Positions 56,772-64,000 of a stretch of DNA of 64,000 nucleotides are shown in pieces. The notes beneath the pieces are model-generated. The model saw only the letters and a program-made list of their open reading frames with translations, did no database searches and had not been told where the DNA came from. The stretch is from positions 6,696,001-6,760,000 of the forward strand of contig NZ_CP043661.1 of assembly GCF_014217565.1 (NCBI RefSeq), written 5' to 3'. This DNA is from Kribbella qitaiheensis. Lineage in GTDB: Bacteria; Actinomycetota; Actinomycetes; Propionibacteriales; Kribbellaceae. The position numbers and the translations under genes were made by a program. Position 1 is the first letter of the stretch; each line of letters starts with the position of its first letter.

Positions 56772-57983
56772 GTGCCATCGACATTGCCCGAGGGGGAGGC
56801 TGGGCCCGCGGACGGGTCGCTGCCCGAGCAGGCGGTCCGTGAGGCCGCCGGACGGCCGTTCGGGTTCTACCTCCATGTCCCGTTCTGCGCGGCCCGCTGC
56901 GGGTATTGCGACTTCAACACCTACACCGCCAAGGAACTCGGCGGCGGCGGGTCCCAGGCGTCGTACGCGCGGACCGCGGTCGAAGAGGTCCGTCTCGCAA
57001 GGCGGGTGCTCGGCGACCTGGACCGGCCGGTTGAGACGGTGTTCTTCGGTGGTGGTACGCCGACGCTGTTGCCGGCCGCTGATCTCGGGTCGATGCTGGC
57101 CGCCGTACGGGATGAATTCGGGCTCGCGCCGGACGCGGAAGTGACCACCGAGGCGAACCCGGAGTCCGTGGATCCTCAGTATTTGGAGGATCTGAGAGCG
57201 GCTGGATTCACCCGCGTCTCGTTCGGAATGCAGAGCGCGAGCCCCCACGTGCTGCAAATCCTGGATCGAAAGCACACTCCCGGACGCGCTTTGCAGGCAG
57301 TGAAAGAAGCCACCGCCGCAGGATTCGAGCACGTGAATCTGGACCTGATCTACGGCACGCCAGGGGAATCGCTAGAGGATTGGCGGACTTCGCTGGAGTC
57401 CGCATTGTCAGCCGATCCCGACCACGTGAGTGCCTACGCGTTGATCGTGGAAGACGGCACGCAGTTGGCCCGCCGGGTACGCCGTGGCGAGTTGCCGATG
57501 CCGGACGACGACGACCTCGCCGATAAGTACCTGCTCGCCGACGACCTCCTGACCAGCGCGGGCCTCGGTTGGTACGAGGTATCGAACTGGGCCCGTACTA
57601 CGGAAGCCCGCTGCCGCCACAACGAGCTCTATTGGCGCGGCGACACGTGGTGGGGGATCGGCCCGGGCGCGCACAGCCACGTCGGCGGGGTGCGCTGGTG
57701 GAACGTGAAGCACCCGACCGCGTACGCCGATCGGATCGCCTCGGGCGCAAGTCCGGCGTACGCGCGGGAGGTTCTCGACGACGAGACCCGCCGGGTGGAG
57801 CGGGTCCTGCTCGAGATCCGGCTGCGGGCCGGCCTGCCCCTCGAAGTACTCGATGACGGTGGTCGCGCGGCCGTCGCGGAAGCCGTCGGCGACGGGCTGC
57901 TGGTCGAGGCCGAGGGGCAGCTCGTTCTCACTCTGCGTGGTCGGCTACTGGCCGACGCGGTCGTCCGCGACCTGCTGCCGTAA
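56772..57983 (+). CDS. hemW: radical SAM heme chaperone HemW
   Basis: 403 residues from GTG 56772. The radical SAM cluster motif CAARCGYC (Cys39, 43, 46; CX3CX2C) lies in FYLHVPFCAARCGYCDFNTY, and the SAM-binding GGGTP in VFFGGGTPTLLP. ISFGMQS-type motif VSFGMQSASPHVLQILDRKH and the HemW C-terminal WWGIGPGAHSHVGGVRWWNV are present. It lacks the extra Cys of true HemN oxidases, fitting HemW, which transfers heme to apoproteins. Normally next to lepA and hrcA; here lepA is 20 kb upstream. Confidence 0.92.
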   Translation: MPSTLPEGEAGPADGSLPEQAVREAAGRPFGFYLHVPFCAARCGYCDFNTYTAKELGGGGSQASYARTAVEEVRLARRVLGDLDRPVETVFFGGGTPTLLPAADLGSMLAAVRDEFGLAPDAEVTTEANPESVDPQYLEDLRAAGFTRVSFGMQSASPHVLQILDRKHTPGRALQAVKEATAAGFEHVNLDLIYGTPGESLEDWRTSLESALSADPDHVSAYALIVEDGTQLARRVRRGELPMPDDDDLADKYLLADDLLTSAGLGWYEVSNWARTTEARCRHNELYWRGDTWWGIGPGAHSHVGGVRWWNVKHPTAYADRIASGASPAYAREVLDDETRRVERVLLEIRLRAGLPLEVLDDGGRAAVAEAVGDGLLVEAEGQLVLTLRGRLLADAVVRDLLP

Positions 57984-58169
57984 CCAGATAGTTGCTTGCG
58001 ACAACCCAGCCATTTGCCAGGAATCTACGCGGTCCGTCACCGGCGTGGTTCACACAGTGACAATTCGGGCTGCTATGTACTGACCTAATCAGGTCGGTGT
58101 CTCAGAGTAACGATGTGGTGCTTGACACACTCAGTTGAAACGCTCGAAACTCAGCTCACTTTCCAAATC

Positions 58170-58181
58170 GAGAGCGCTCTC
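58170..58181. promoter_or_regulatory. LacI-type operator GAGAGCGCTCTC
   Basis: A perfect 12-bp palindrome, 28 bases before the start of the solute-binding gene and just after a TTGACA box (58122-58127). It resembles the CebR operator TGGGAGCGCTCCCA of cellulolytic Streptomyces. The LacI-family gene downstream is the obvious candidate repressor. Confidence 0.65.
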
Positions 58182-58208
58182 AACCCGTCCATAACAGGGA
58201 GCATTCAA

Positions 58209-59531
58209 ATGCGGCCCAGTGCCGGCTATCGCACCGCAGTTGTCGTCCTTGCCTGCAGCCTCACTTTGCTGGCCTCGGCGTGCGGTGGAAACGACCAGTC
58301 CTCCGCCTCCTCCGGATCAGGCGACGACGGTCGGAAGATCGAACTGACCATCGCCACTTTCAACGAGTTCGGCTACAGCGACCTGTACCGCGAGTACGAG
58401 GCGGCGCACCCGAACGTCAAGATCACCGAACGCCGGGGCGCCACCGTCGACGTGCACATCAAGAACCTCGACGACAACCTCGCGGCAGGTTCGGGGATGG
58501 CCGACATCGAGGCGATGGAGGTCAGCTGGATCTACAAGTACCTGGCGAAGGCCGACAAGTTCGTGGATCTGCGCCAATACGGCGCCGACGACCTGAAGTC
58601 GCGGTGGCTGGACTGGAAGGTGGCCGGGGCGACCACCGGCGACGGCCGGATCATCGGTTACGGCACGGACATCGGGCCGATGGCGATGTGCTACCGCAAG
58701 GACCTGTTCGCCAAGGCCGGCCTGCCGACCGACCGGGCCGAGGTGGCCAAGCTCTTCCCGGACTGGGCCTCGTACTTCTCGTACGGGCGGAAGTTCAAGC
58801 GTGAGGTGCCGAACTCGGCCTGGTACGACTCTGCGACGGTGACCTGGGACGCGATGCGCAACCAGCTGATCCAGGCCTACTACTCCAACCAGGACCGGTA
58901 CCTGGGCGCGGAGAACGAGAGGCTGAGGCGGACCTGGAACCAGGTCATAGCCGGCACCGAGGAGGGCTTGTCGGCGCGGCTGCCGGCCTGGACCGATGCC
59001 TGGACCAAGGGTTTCCGGACCGACGCGTTCGCCACCATCGCCTGCCCGGGCTGGCTGCTCGGCGTGATCCAGGACAACGCGGGCAGCTTCGGCAAGGGCA
59101 AGTGGGACGTCGCCGACGTGTTCCCCGGCGGTGGTGGCAACTGGGGCGGGTCCTACCTGACCGTGCCGACCCAGTCGGCGAACCCCGAGGAGGCCGCCAA
59201 GCTGGCCGCCTGGCTGACCGCGCCGGAGCAGCAGATCAAGGTCTTCAAGAAGGTCGGCTCGTTCCCGTCGACCACCGACGCGTACGACTCGCCGCAGGTG
59301 AAGTCGCAGGTCAACCCGTACTTCAACAACGCGCCGGTCGGCAAGATCTTCATCAACCGGGCCCAGAACGTGATCCTCAAACAGCACAAGGGACCGCGCG
59401 ACGGCGAGATCAACCAGGTCTTCTCCGAGGCGCTGCAACGCGTCGAGGAAGGCAAGCAGTCCCCGGCGGCCGCGTGGAAACAGGCACTCCGAGACAGCGA
59501 CAAGGCCGCGAACGTCCGTAAAACCGGCTGA
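58209..59531 (+). CDS. sugar ABC transporter substrate-binding lipoprotein
   Basis: 440 residues from ATG 58209, with GGGAG upstream. Lipoprotein signal with lipobox LLASAC (about residues 20-25), then a Ser/Gly linker. The mature part is a CUT1-type (MalE-like) binding fold: KIELTIATFNEFGYSDLYRE, GSGMADIEAMEVSWIYKYLA, GYGTDIGPMAMCYRKDLFAK and FPGGGGNWGGSYLTVPTQSA. It would bind an oligosaccharide outside the membrane. Normally two permease genes follow; here the next gene is the LacI regulator, so the uptake channel must be elsewhere or lost. The palindrome upstream suggests sugar induction. Confidence 0.92.
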   Translation: MRPSAGYRTAVVVLACSLTLLASACGGNDQSSASSGSGDDGRKIELTIATFNEFGYSDLYREYEAAHPNVKITERRGATVDVHIKNLDDNLAAGSGMADIEAMEVSWIYKYLAKADKFVDLRQYGADDLKSRWLDWKVAGATTGDGRIIGYGTDIGPMAMCYRKDLFAKAGLPTDRAEVAKLFPDWASYFSYGRKFKREVPNSAWYDSATVTWDAMRNQLIQAYYSNQDRYLGAENERLRRTWNQVIAGTEEGLSARLPAWTDAWTKGFRTDAFATIACPGWLLGVIQDNAGSFGKGKWDVADVFPGGGGNWGGSYLTVPTQSANPEEAAKLAAWLTAPEQQIKVFKKVGSFPSTTDAYDSPQVKSQVNPYFNNAPVGKIFINRAQNVILKQHKGPRDGEINQVFSEALQRVEEGKQSPAAAWKQALRDSDKAANVRKTG

Positions 59532-59631
59532 GTGAGCTTTGCCGAAATCGCTCGAAACATCCCCGTAAAGACCACTGACGACAACCCGAGGTACTACGGT
59601 GTGAAGGTCCAGCACCGTCCGGGGAGGTCCG

Positions 59632-60651
59632 TTGCCGAAGCAAGCCCACGAGTCGATGTCCCCGACCCTGGAACAGGTGGCCGCGCTCGCCGGGGTTTCG
59701 CGGGCGACGGTCTCGCGGGTGGTGAACGGATCGCCGAAGGTGCTGCCGGACACGGTGGCCGCGGTCGAGCGCGCGATCGTCGAGCTCGGATACGTACCGA
59801 ACCGGGCCGCCCGGGCGCTGGTGACCCGTCGTACGGACTCGGTCGCGCTGGTGGTGCCGGAGCCGGACAGCCGGGTGTTCTCGGACCCGTTCTTCGCCGG
59901 CATCCTGCGGGGCGTGAGTGCGGCCCTGGCGCCGACCTCGTCGCAGCTGGTGCTGCTGATCGAGCCGTCCGCGGGGGACGACCAGCGACTGCTGCGGTAC
60001 CTGCGCGGCGGTCACGTGGACGGCGCGATCATCGTCAGCCACCACGGCCGCGACAACGTGCTGCAGGAGCTGGCCCAGTTGCCGCTGCCGATCGTGTTCA
60101 GCGCCCGCCCGCTCGGGGTGGAGGTCCCGGTCGCGAGCGTCGACGTGGACAACGTGGCCGGTGCCCGGACGGCAGTGGAGTACCTGCTGTCCAAGGGACG
60201 TCGCAAGCTCGGCACAGTCGCCGGCCCGGTCGACATGACGGCGGGAATCGACCGCCTCACCGGGTACCAGCTGGTGATGGCCGAGGAAGGTCTGCCCGAA
60301 GCCGTTGCGTACGGCGACTTCACGGCCGACGGTGGTGAACAGGCCGCGCTGAAACTCTTCGACGAGCATCCCGACCTCGACGGCTTGTTCGTGGCGAACG
60401 ACCTGATGGCGACAGCCGCCCTGCGGGTGATCTCGCAACTCGGCCGGCGGGTGCCGCAGGACGTGGCCGTGGTCGGTTTCGACGACTCGGTGGTGGCTAC
60501 CACGACGACGCCGAAGCTGACGACCGTGCGGCAGCCGGTGGTCCAGCTCGGCACCCGGCTCGCGGAGATCCTGCTGGCGAAGATCAACGGCGCGGACCTG
60601 ACCGGCCCGGAGATCTTCAGCACCGAGCTGATCATCCGCGGCTCCGCCTGA
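59632..60651 (+). CDS. LacI-family transcriptional regulator
   Basis: 339 residues from TTG 59632, with GGGGAGG four bases upstream. DNA-binding head: TLEQVAALAGVSRATVSRVV, then NGSPKVLPDTVAAVERAI and the hinge YVPNRAARALVTRRTDSV. The periplasmic-binding-like effector domain includes DPFFAGILRGVSAALA, GAIIVSHHG, VASVDVDNVAGARTAVEYLL and VAVVGFDDSVVATTTTPKLT. It would release its operator upon binding a sugar. Located after the binding-protein gene, whose promoter carries a LacI-type palindrome. Confidence 0.93.
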   Translation: MPKQAHESMSPTLEQVAALAGVSRATVSRVVNGSPKVLPDTVAAVERAIVELGYVPNRAARALVTRRTDSVALVVPEPDSRVFSDPFFAGILRGVSAALAPTSSQLVLLIEPSAGDDQRLLRYLRGGHVDGAIIVSHHGRDNVLQELAQLPLPIVFSARPLGVEVPVASVDVDNVAGARTAVEYLLSKGRRKLGTVAGPVDMTAGIDRLTGYQLVMAEEGLPEAVAYGDFTADGGEQAALKLFDEHPDLDGLFVANDLMATAALRVISQLGRRVPQDVAVVGFDDSVVATTTTPKLTTVRQPVVQLGTRLAEILLAKINGADLTGPEIFSTELIIRGSA

Positions 60652-60654
60652 CAG

Positions 60655-61497
60655 CTACGGCGGGTCGTTCTGGAACTGGAACTGCACCCGGATCGAGCTG
60701 TCCAGCGGTAGTACCAGCGTGGTGTTCGCGGCGTTCCATTTCTGCGGTACGAGGAACAGCCGGTTCTCGCCGACCACGAGCAGCCGGAGCCCGCGGTACC
60801 GGTAGTTGAAGGTCTGACCGGCGCCCGGCCGGAGCACGGTCTCCTCGAGCCCGGGGGACCGCAGTTGCAGGCGTTCCTTGGTGTCCAGGATGACGACCGG
60901 GAACTGGCCGAGGTCCTTCGCATTGGACTTGGCCAGCCCGCGCCCGGAGTACTGCGCTGTCGTCGCGGTCGCCCAGAACGCACAGGTGATGGTGACCACC
61001 GCCAGCAGGCCGATCAGGACGGCTTGCTTCCCCACCTCTGGCTGGGCCTTGCTCGCCAGGTAGGACAGGTACCCGAGAGCCGCCGCGGCCAGGCCGATCA
61101 CCACCGGCACCAGCAGCGCGTAGTACGGGATGCCGCCGATCAACGGATACGCGAGCAGGCCGAGGATGCCGAGGACCAGTACTGCGCTCGCCACGATCCG
61201 CGCGCGGCGTAGGGGATCTGCGCCAAGCCGGGCCCGGATCACGTTGTGCAGGAACAGTCCTGCGACCGCCAGCAGGGTGAAGATGAGCAGCGGAACCAGC
61301 AGCGGCTGCGGACTGCGCATCACGTAGTCCTGGGTGCTCAGGCCGATCGTGTCGACGTCGATCCCGAAGTACTCGTACTGCGATCTCGCGGACACGTAGC
61401 CGAAGTAGAACAATAGCCCGCTGATCAGGGTCACCGGCGCGACGATGCCGGCGGCGAAACTCACCCAGCGCTCGGCCGGCGACCGCTCGGCAGCCAT
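60655..61497 (-). CDS. membrane protein of unknown function
   Basis: 280 residues from ATG 61497 (MAAERSPAERWVSFAAGIVA). Five or so hydrophobic segments: VSFAAGIVAPVTLISGLLF, LLVPLLIFTLLAVAGLFL, RIVASAVLVLGILGLLAYPL, YYALLVPVVIGLAAAALGYL and VLIGLLAVVTITCAFWAT. Then comes a 95-residue soluble end rich in beta strands (LGQFPVVILDTKERLQLRSP). No recognised domain. Four bases separate it from the lipoprotein stop upstream, so the two form an operon. Confidence 0.75.
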   Translation of the reverse strand: MAAERSPAERWVSFAAGIVAPVTLISGLLFYFGYVSARSQYEYFGIDVDTIGLSTQDYVMRSPQPLLVPLLIFTLLAVAGLFLHNVIRARLGADPLRRARIVASAVLVLGILGLLAYPLIGGIPYYALLVPVVIGLAAAALGYLSYLASKAQPEVGKQAVLIGLLAVVTITCAFWATATTAQYSGRGLAKSNAKDLGQFPVVILDTKERLQLRSPGLEETVLRPGAGQTFNYRYRGLRLLVVGENRLFLVPQKWNAANTTLVLPLDSSIRVQFQFQNDPP

Positions 61498-61501
61498 CTC
61501 G

Positions 61502-62080
61502 TCAGCCGGTCGGGGACGTCGTGGGGAGGTCCCCGGGGCTGAACGCGATCTGGCTGCCGGGCTGGTCACCGGCCAGGCTCTTGCAGTCGGCTCCGGTGTT
61601 GCAGGTCGCGCGGATCGGCATGATCAGGGCGATGTCGTCGGTACCGGCCGCGACCTGGCGGGCGCCGACGAAACAGGGCTGGAAGTCGCCGGTGACCCAC
61701 TGGACTTCGGGACACGGCCGGGCGTCGGCAGGGCAGCCTCGCTGGTCGATCTCGAAGACACCGCCGGGCTCGACGTGCGGGGAGCCGGTGACGATGGTGG
61801 TGCCGGCCGGGATCGGGCTCCGGCCGAGCCAGTTGACCTCGGCACAGCGGTAGATCCCGTTCTCCACGACGTTGCCGCCGATCGGCGCGGAGGCCAGCTC
61901 GATCGACGGTTTCGGCTGCACCTGCTGGGACGACTCGGGATCGGTCGGCTCGATCGACGGCTCGGCGAAGGTACCGGTCGGCGCCGAATCGTCCGGTGTT
62001 CCGGGGCCGGCGGTGGGGCCGCCGCAGCCGGCCAGTACCGCCAGCAGTCCGGTGGCCAGCGCTCTTCGCCATGGGCTCAT
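61502..62080 (-). CDS. lipoprotein of unknown function
   Basis: 192 residues from ATG 62080; a longer frame to 62236 would read into the divergent gene. Lipobox LLAVLAGC (about residues 13-20) follows a basic start, then a Pro/Thr/Ser-rich spacer and a compact domain of about 110 residues with six cysteines (YRCAEV, GCPADARPCPEVQ, PCFVGA, TCNTGADCKS), probably disulfide-bonded. No family recognised. Operon with the membrane protein downstream; both could form a cell-surface pair. Divergent from the patatin gene. Confidence 0.72.
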   Translation of the reverse strand: MSPWRRALATGLLAVLAGCGGPTAGPGTPDDSAPTGTFAEPSIEPTDPESSQQVQPKPSIELASAPIGGNVVENGIYRCAEVNWLGRSPIPAGTTIVTGSPHVEPGGVFEIDQRGCPADARPCPEVQWVTGDFQPCFVGARQVAAGTDDIALIMPIRATCNTGADCKSLAGDQPGSQIAFSPGDLPTTSPTG

Positions 62081-62235
62081 GACGACCACCCCCGGCTTCA
62101 GAATGACTCCGGCCGCTGCCCTCGGCAACAGTTCGGGTACCTCTTTGTTCACTCTCCGCTGCGATGGGTGTCTCAGCGGGTCACCCACGTGATATCTCTG
62201 GATGCGAGGACCGCGACGGGGGGGAAACCGAATCA

Positions 62236-64000
62236 ATGTCGGACCATGAGATCCGGATCGCGCTGGTATTGAACGGCGGGGTCAGTCTGGCCGTCTGGAT
62301 GGGCGGTGTCACGCACGAACTCGACCTGATCCGGCGTGCTTCCGGTGGTGGCTCGAGGCCCGCTGCGCAGCCGTACGACGAAGTCCTGGCAGCGCGCTGG
62401 AAGGAGCTGTGCCATCGCGATGGGGAGCAGCGCCGGCTCGTCGTCGACGTGATCGCGGGCACCAGCGCGGGTGGGCTCAACGGGTCACTCCTCGCGACCG
62501 CGATCTCGCACGGGTCCACACTTGATCCAGATGGCGACAACGGACCGTGGTTGCGGCAGCGCTGGGTCGGGCTCGGCTCGCTCGAGGTCGGCAAGCTGGT
62601 CCCGGCCGCGGGCAAGCCGTCGTCGTCGGTGCTGGACGGCGACTTCTTCCTGAAGGAGCTGAACAGCCTCCTCGAAGGCGTCGCCGATGCGGGCAAGGCG
62701 TCGGCCGCCGAGCCGGTGACATTGTTCGTGACCGCCTCGGGGCTCGGCATCCAGCAGTTCGAGGCGAAGGACGCGGCCGGCCAGCGCTTCGTCGTACCGG
62801 ACCATCGGTACCTGTACTGCTTCACCAGCGAGCGCGCCGCGAAGTACGACGGGAAGAACCGGTCGTTCTCGGTCAAGGAGAACAACGGGCTGAAGAACAC
62901 GAACCTGCTGGCCCGGGCCGCTCGCGCGTCGGCGTCGTTCCCGGTGGCCTTCGGGCCGGTGCTGGAGACGCCGAAGATGGGCGACGCGCCGCCCCGGATG
63001 CAGCCCGGACCACATCAGGAGTCCGGCGCCTGGCTGGTCGACGGCGGCGTGCTCGACAACGCGCCGTTCGCGCCCGTCCTCGATGTGGTCGCGCGGCGGC
63101 CGGTGACCGGACGCGCGACCCGGTACGTCCTGTACGTCGTACCGTCGGCCGGGATCGGTTCTGCCGAGACGCGACTCGTGGATGCGAACCAGCCGAATTG
63201 GCGGGTGGCCGCGTTGTCCGCCGTCCAGTACCCGCGCGAGGTGGACTTCAGGTCGGATGTCGAGCAGTTGGAGCGGCTGCTGCTGGAGGCGGACGCATCC
63301 TGGTCCGACTCCCAGCGGCTCTTCGATCGTTGCATCCAGCAACCGCCTGAGCGGGACCGGTTGCGGGCGGCGGCGCAGATGCTCCTCCCGGCGTACTCGC
63401 GGGGCCGGGCCGCCGGTGGCGTCTGGGAGGCGGTGACCATCGCGACCCACGACCAGTCGACCGTGCTGGACGCGGCGACCGCGTTGTCCGAGGCGCAGAT
63501 CGACGACATCCTCGCCACCAAGCATCCGTGGGTGCCCGGGCCGGACGGGTCGATGCTGCCGCTGCGCATCGAGGCCGGAAACCCCTGCTGGGATTGGGGA
63601 ACGGGCGCCGCGGAGCGCGTAGTACGGCTGGTTCTGCGGTCGCTGCGGACTCAGATCGACAGCGCGGCCAGGGAGGAGCGGGCGGACCTCGATCGGCGGT
63701 TGAAGGCGACCAGCGACAGCCTGCAGCGGGTTCTGGCGGTGCGTGACGAGTTGTCGGACGAGCTGGCGAAGGCGGACCTGGATCTGCAACCTGCCGGTGG
63801 AGCCGAGGCGGTCGCGGTCGGGCTGACCGACATCTTCGAGCTGCTGCAGGTTCAGCGGGCGCTCGGCGACGAGTTTGCCGCGCTGATCAAGGTCGTCGGG
63901 ATCGACGTCGTGGAGACGGCGCTCGAGGTCGAGGTCGTGTCGCGGTGTACGTCCGCTCGTACGCCGCAGCAGCGCAGCGCGCCGTTCCAGTTCCTGCGAC
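62236..64000 (+). CDS. patatin-like phospholipase, N-terminal 588 residues (runs off the window)
   Basis: Open from ATG 62236 to the right edge without a stop. The patatin catalytic set is complete: oxyanion-hole IRIALVLNGGVSLAVWMGGV at the start, nucleophile Ser in VIAGTSAGGLNG (about residues 73-84), and catalytic Asp in WLVDGGVLDNAPF. The long region beyond the domain (Q/E/R-rich helices such as AAREERADLDRRLKATSDSL) fits the large actinobacterial patatin-related proteins that carry a C-terminal DUF3376-like part. It hydrolyses acyl esters of lipids, probably at the membrane. A purine-rich GGGGGGGAAAC stretch precedes the start at a slightly long spacing. Confidence 0.85.
   Translation, partial: MSDHEIRIALVLNGGVSLAVWMGGVTHELDLIRRASGGGSRPAAQPYDEVLAARWKELCHRDGEQRRLVVDVIAGTSAGGLNGSLLATAISHGSTLDPDGDNGPWLRQRWVGLGSLEVGKLVPAAGKPSSSVLDGDFFLKELNSLLEGVADAGKASAAEPVTLFVTASGLGIQQFEAKDAAGQRFVVPDHRYLYCFTSERAAKYDGKNRSFSVKENNGLKNTNLLARAARASASFPVAFGPVLETPKMGDAPPRMQPGPHQESGAWLVDGGVLDNAPFAPVLDVVARRPVTGRATRYVLYVVPSAGIGSAETRLVDANQPNWRVAALSAVQYPREVDFRSDVEQLERLLLEADASWSDSQRLFDRCIQQPPERDRLRAAAQMLLPAYSRGRAAGGVWEAVTIATHDQSTVLDAATALSEAQIDDILATKHPWVPGPDGSMLPLRIEAGNPCWDWGTGAAERVVRLVLRSLRTQIDSAAREERADLDRRLKATSDSLQRVLAVRDELSDELAKADLDLQPAGGAEAVAVGLTDIFELLQVQRALGDEFAALIKVVGIDVVETALEVEVVSRCTSARTPQQRSAPFQFLR

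Overview
The window is a stretch of chromosome from a very GC-rich, aerobic, saprophytic actinomycete. Gene style, GTG/TTG starts, leaderless-looking promoters, the leuS/degV/comEA/comEC/holA/rpsT/lepA/hemW backbone and the mix of secreted hydrolases point to Kribbella or a close member of the Propionibacteriales. This is inference from family knowledge; no 16S or other typing gene is present.

Layout. 1-5.9 kb: end of a TerC-type membrane protein, an MFS exporter, a secreted collagen-like protein, a broken acetyltransferase, two genes truncated head-on (sugar ABC permease and carboxymuconolactone decarboxylase), a thioesterase and a membrane endonuclease/phosphatase-fold protein. 5.9-11.4 kb: a response regulator/histidine kinase/small membrane protein operon, a sodium:solute symporter with a small membrane partner, and a decayed GMC oxidoreductase locus. 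11.7-15.3 kb: a DUF222-HNH protein under a LexA-type box, a PhyH dioxygenase and an AraC regulator. 15.4-28.6 kb: the conserved backbone leuS (with a leucine leader peptide and attenuator), UPF0047, an XRE/NB-ARC/TPR regulator, a PNPOx-like protein, degV, comEA, comEC, holA and rpsT. 28.8-34.5 kb: a subtilase, an ECF sigma/anti-sigma pair and a phosphotransferase. 34.7-37.5 kb: lepA and an APH(6)-like kinase.

37.5-56.7 kb is accessory DNA lying between lepA and hemW, which are usually close neighbours. It holds a MOSC protein, a secreted exo-beta-D-glucosaminidase with a chitosan-type operator, a uronate/pectin locus (kduI-kduD-IclR, symporter, tautomerase), asd, a secreted PNGase A-like amidase, a long-chain acyl-CoA ligase, an amidase fragment and two drug-exporter systems. 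56.8-64 kb: hemW, an orphan sugar-binding lipoprotein with its LacI regulator, a lipoprotein/membrane-protein pair, and a patatin-like phospholipase running off the edge.

Two patterns cut across the window. First, seven otherwise good genes carry a single +1 frameshift, and each can be repaired by removing one base from a run of three or four G or C, which looks like consensus error. Second, several genes (permease/CMD, GMC oxidoreductase, SRPBCC, MFS, the second symporter, amidase) have lost internal or terminal blocks. That is either real decay by deletion or mis-joined assembly. The best regulatory finds are the leuS leader peptide, the LexA box over a leaderless DUF222-HNH start, a KdgR-like box at the uronate locus, a CsnR-like operator before the glucosaminidase, a 16-bp inverted repeat between an ArsR-type gene and its exporter, and a nested inverted repeat of about 100 bp at 42.0-42.1 kb.
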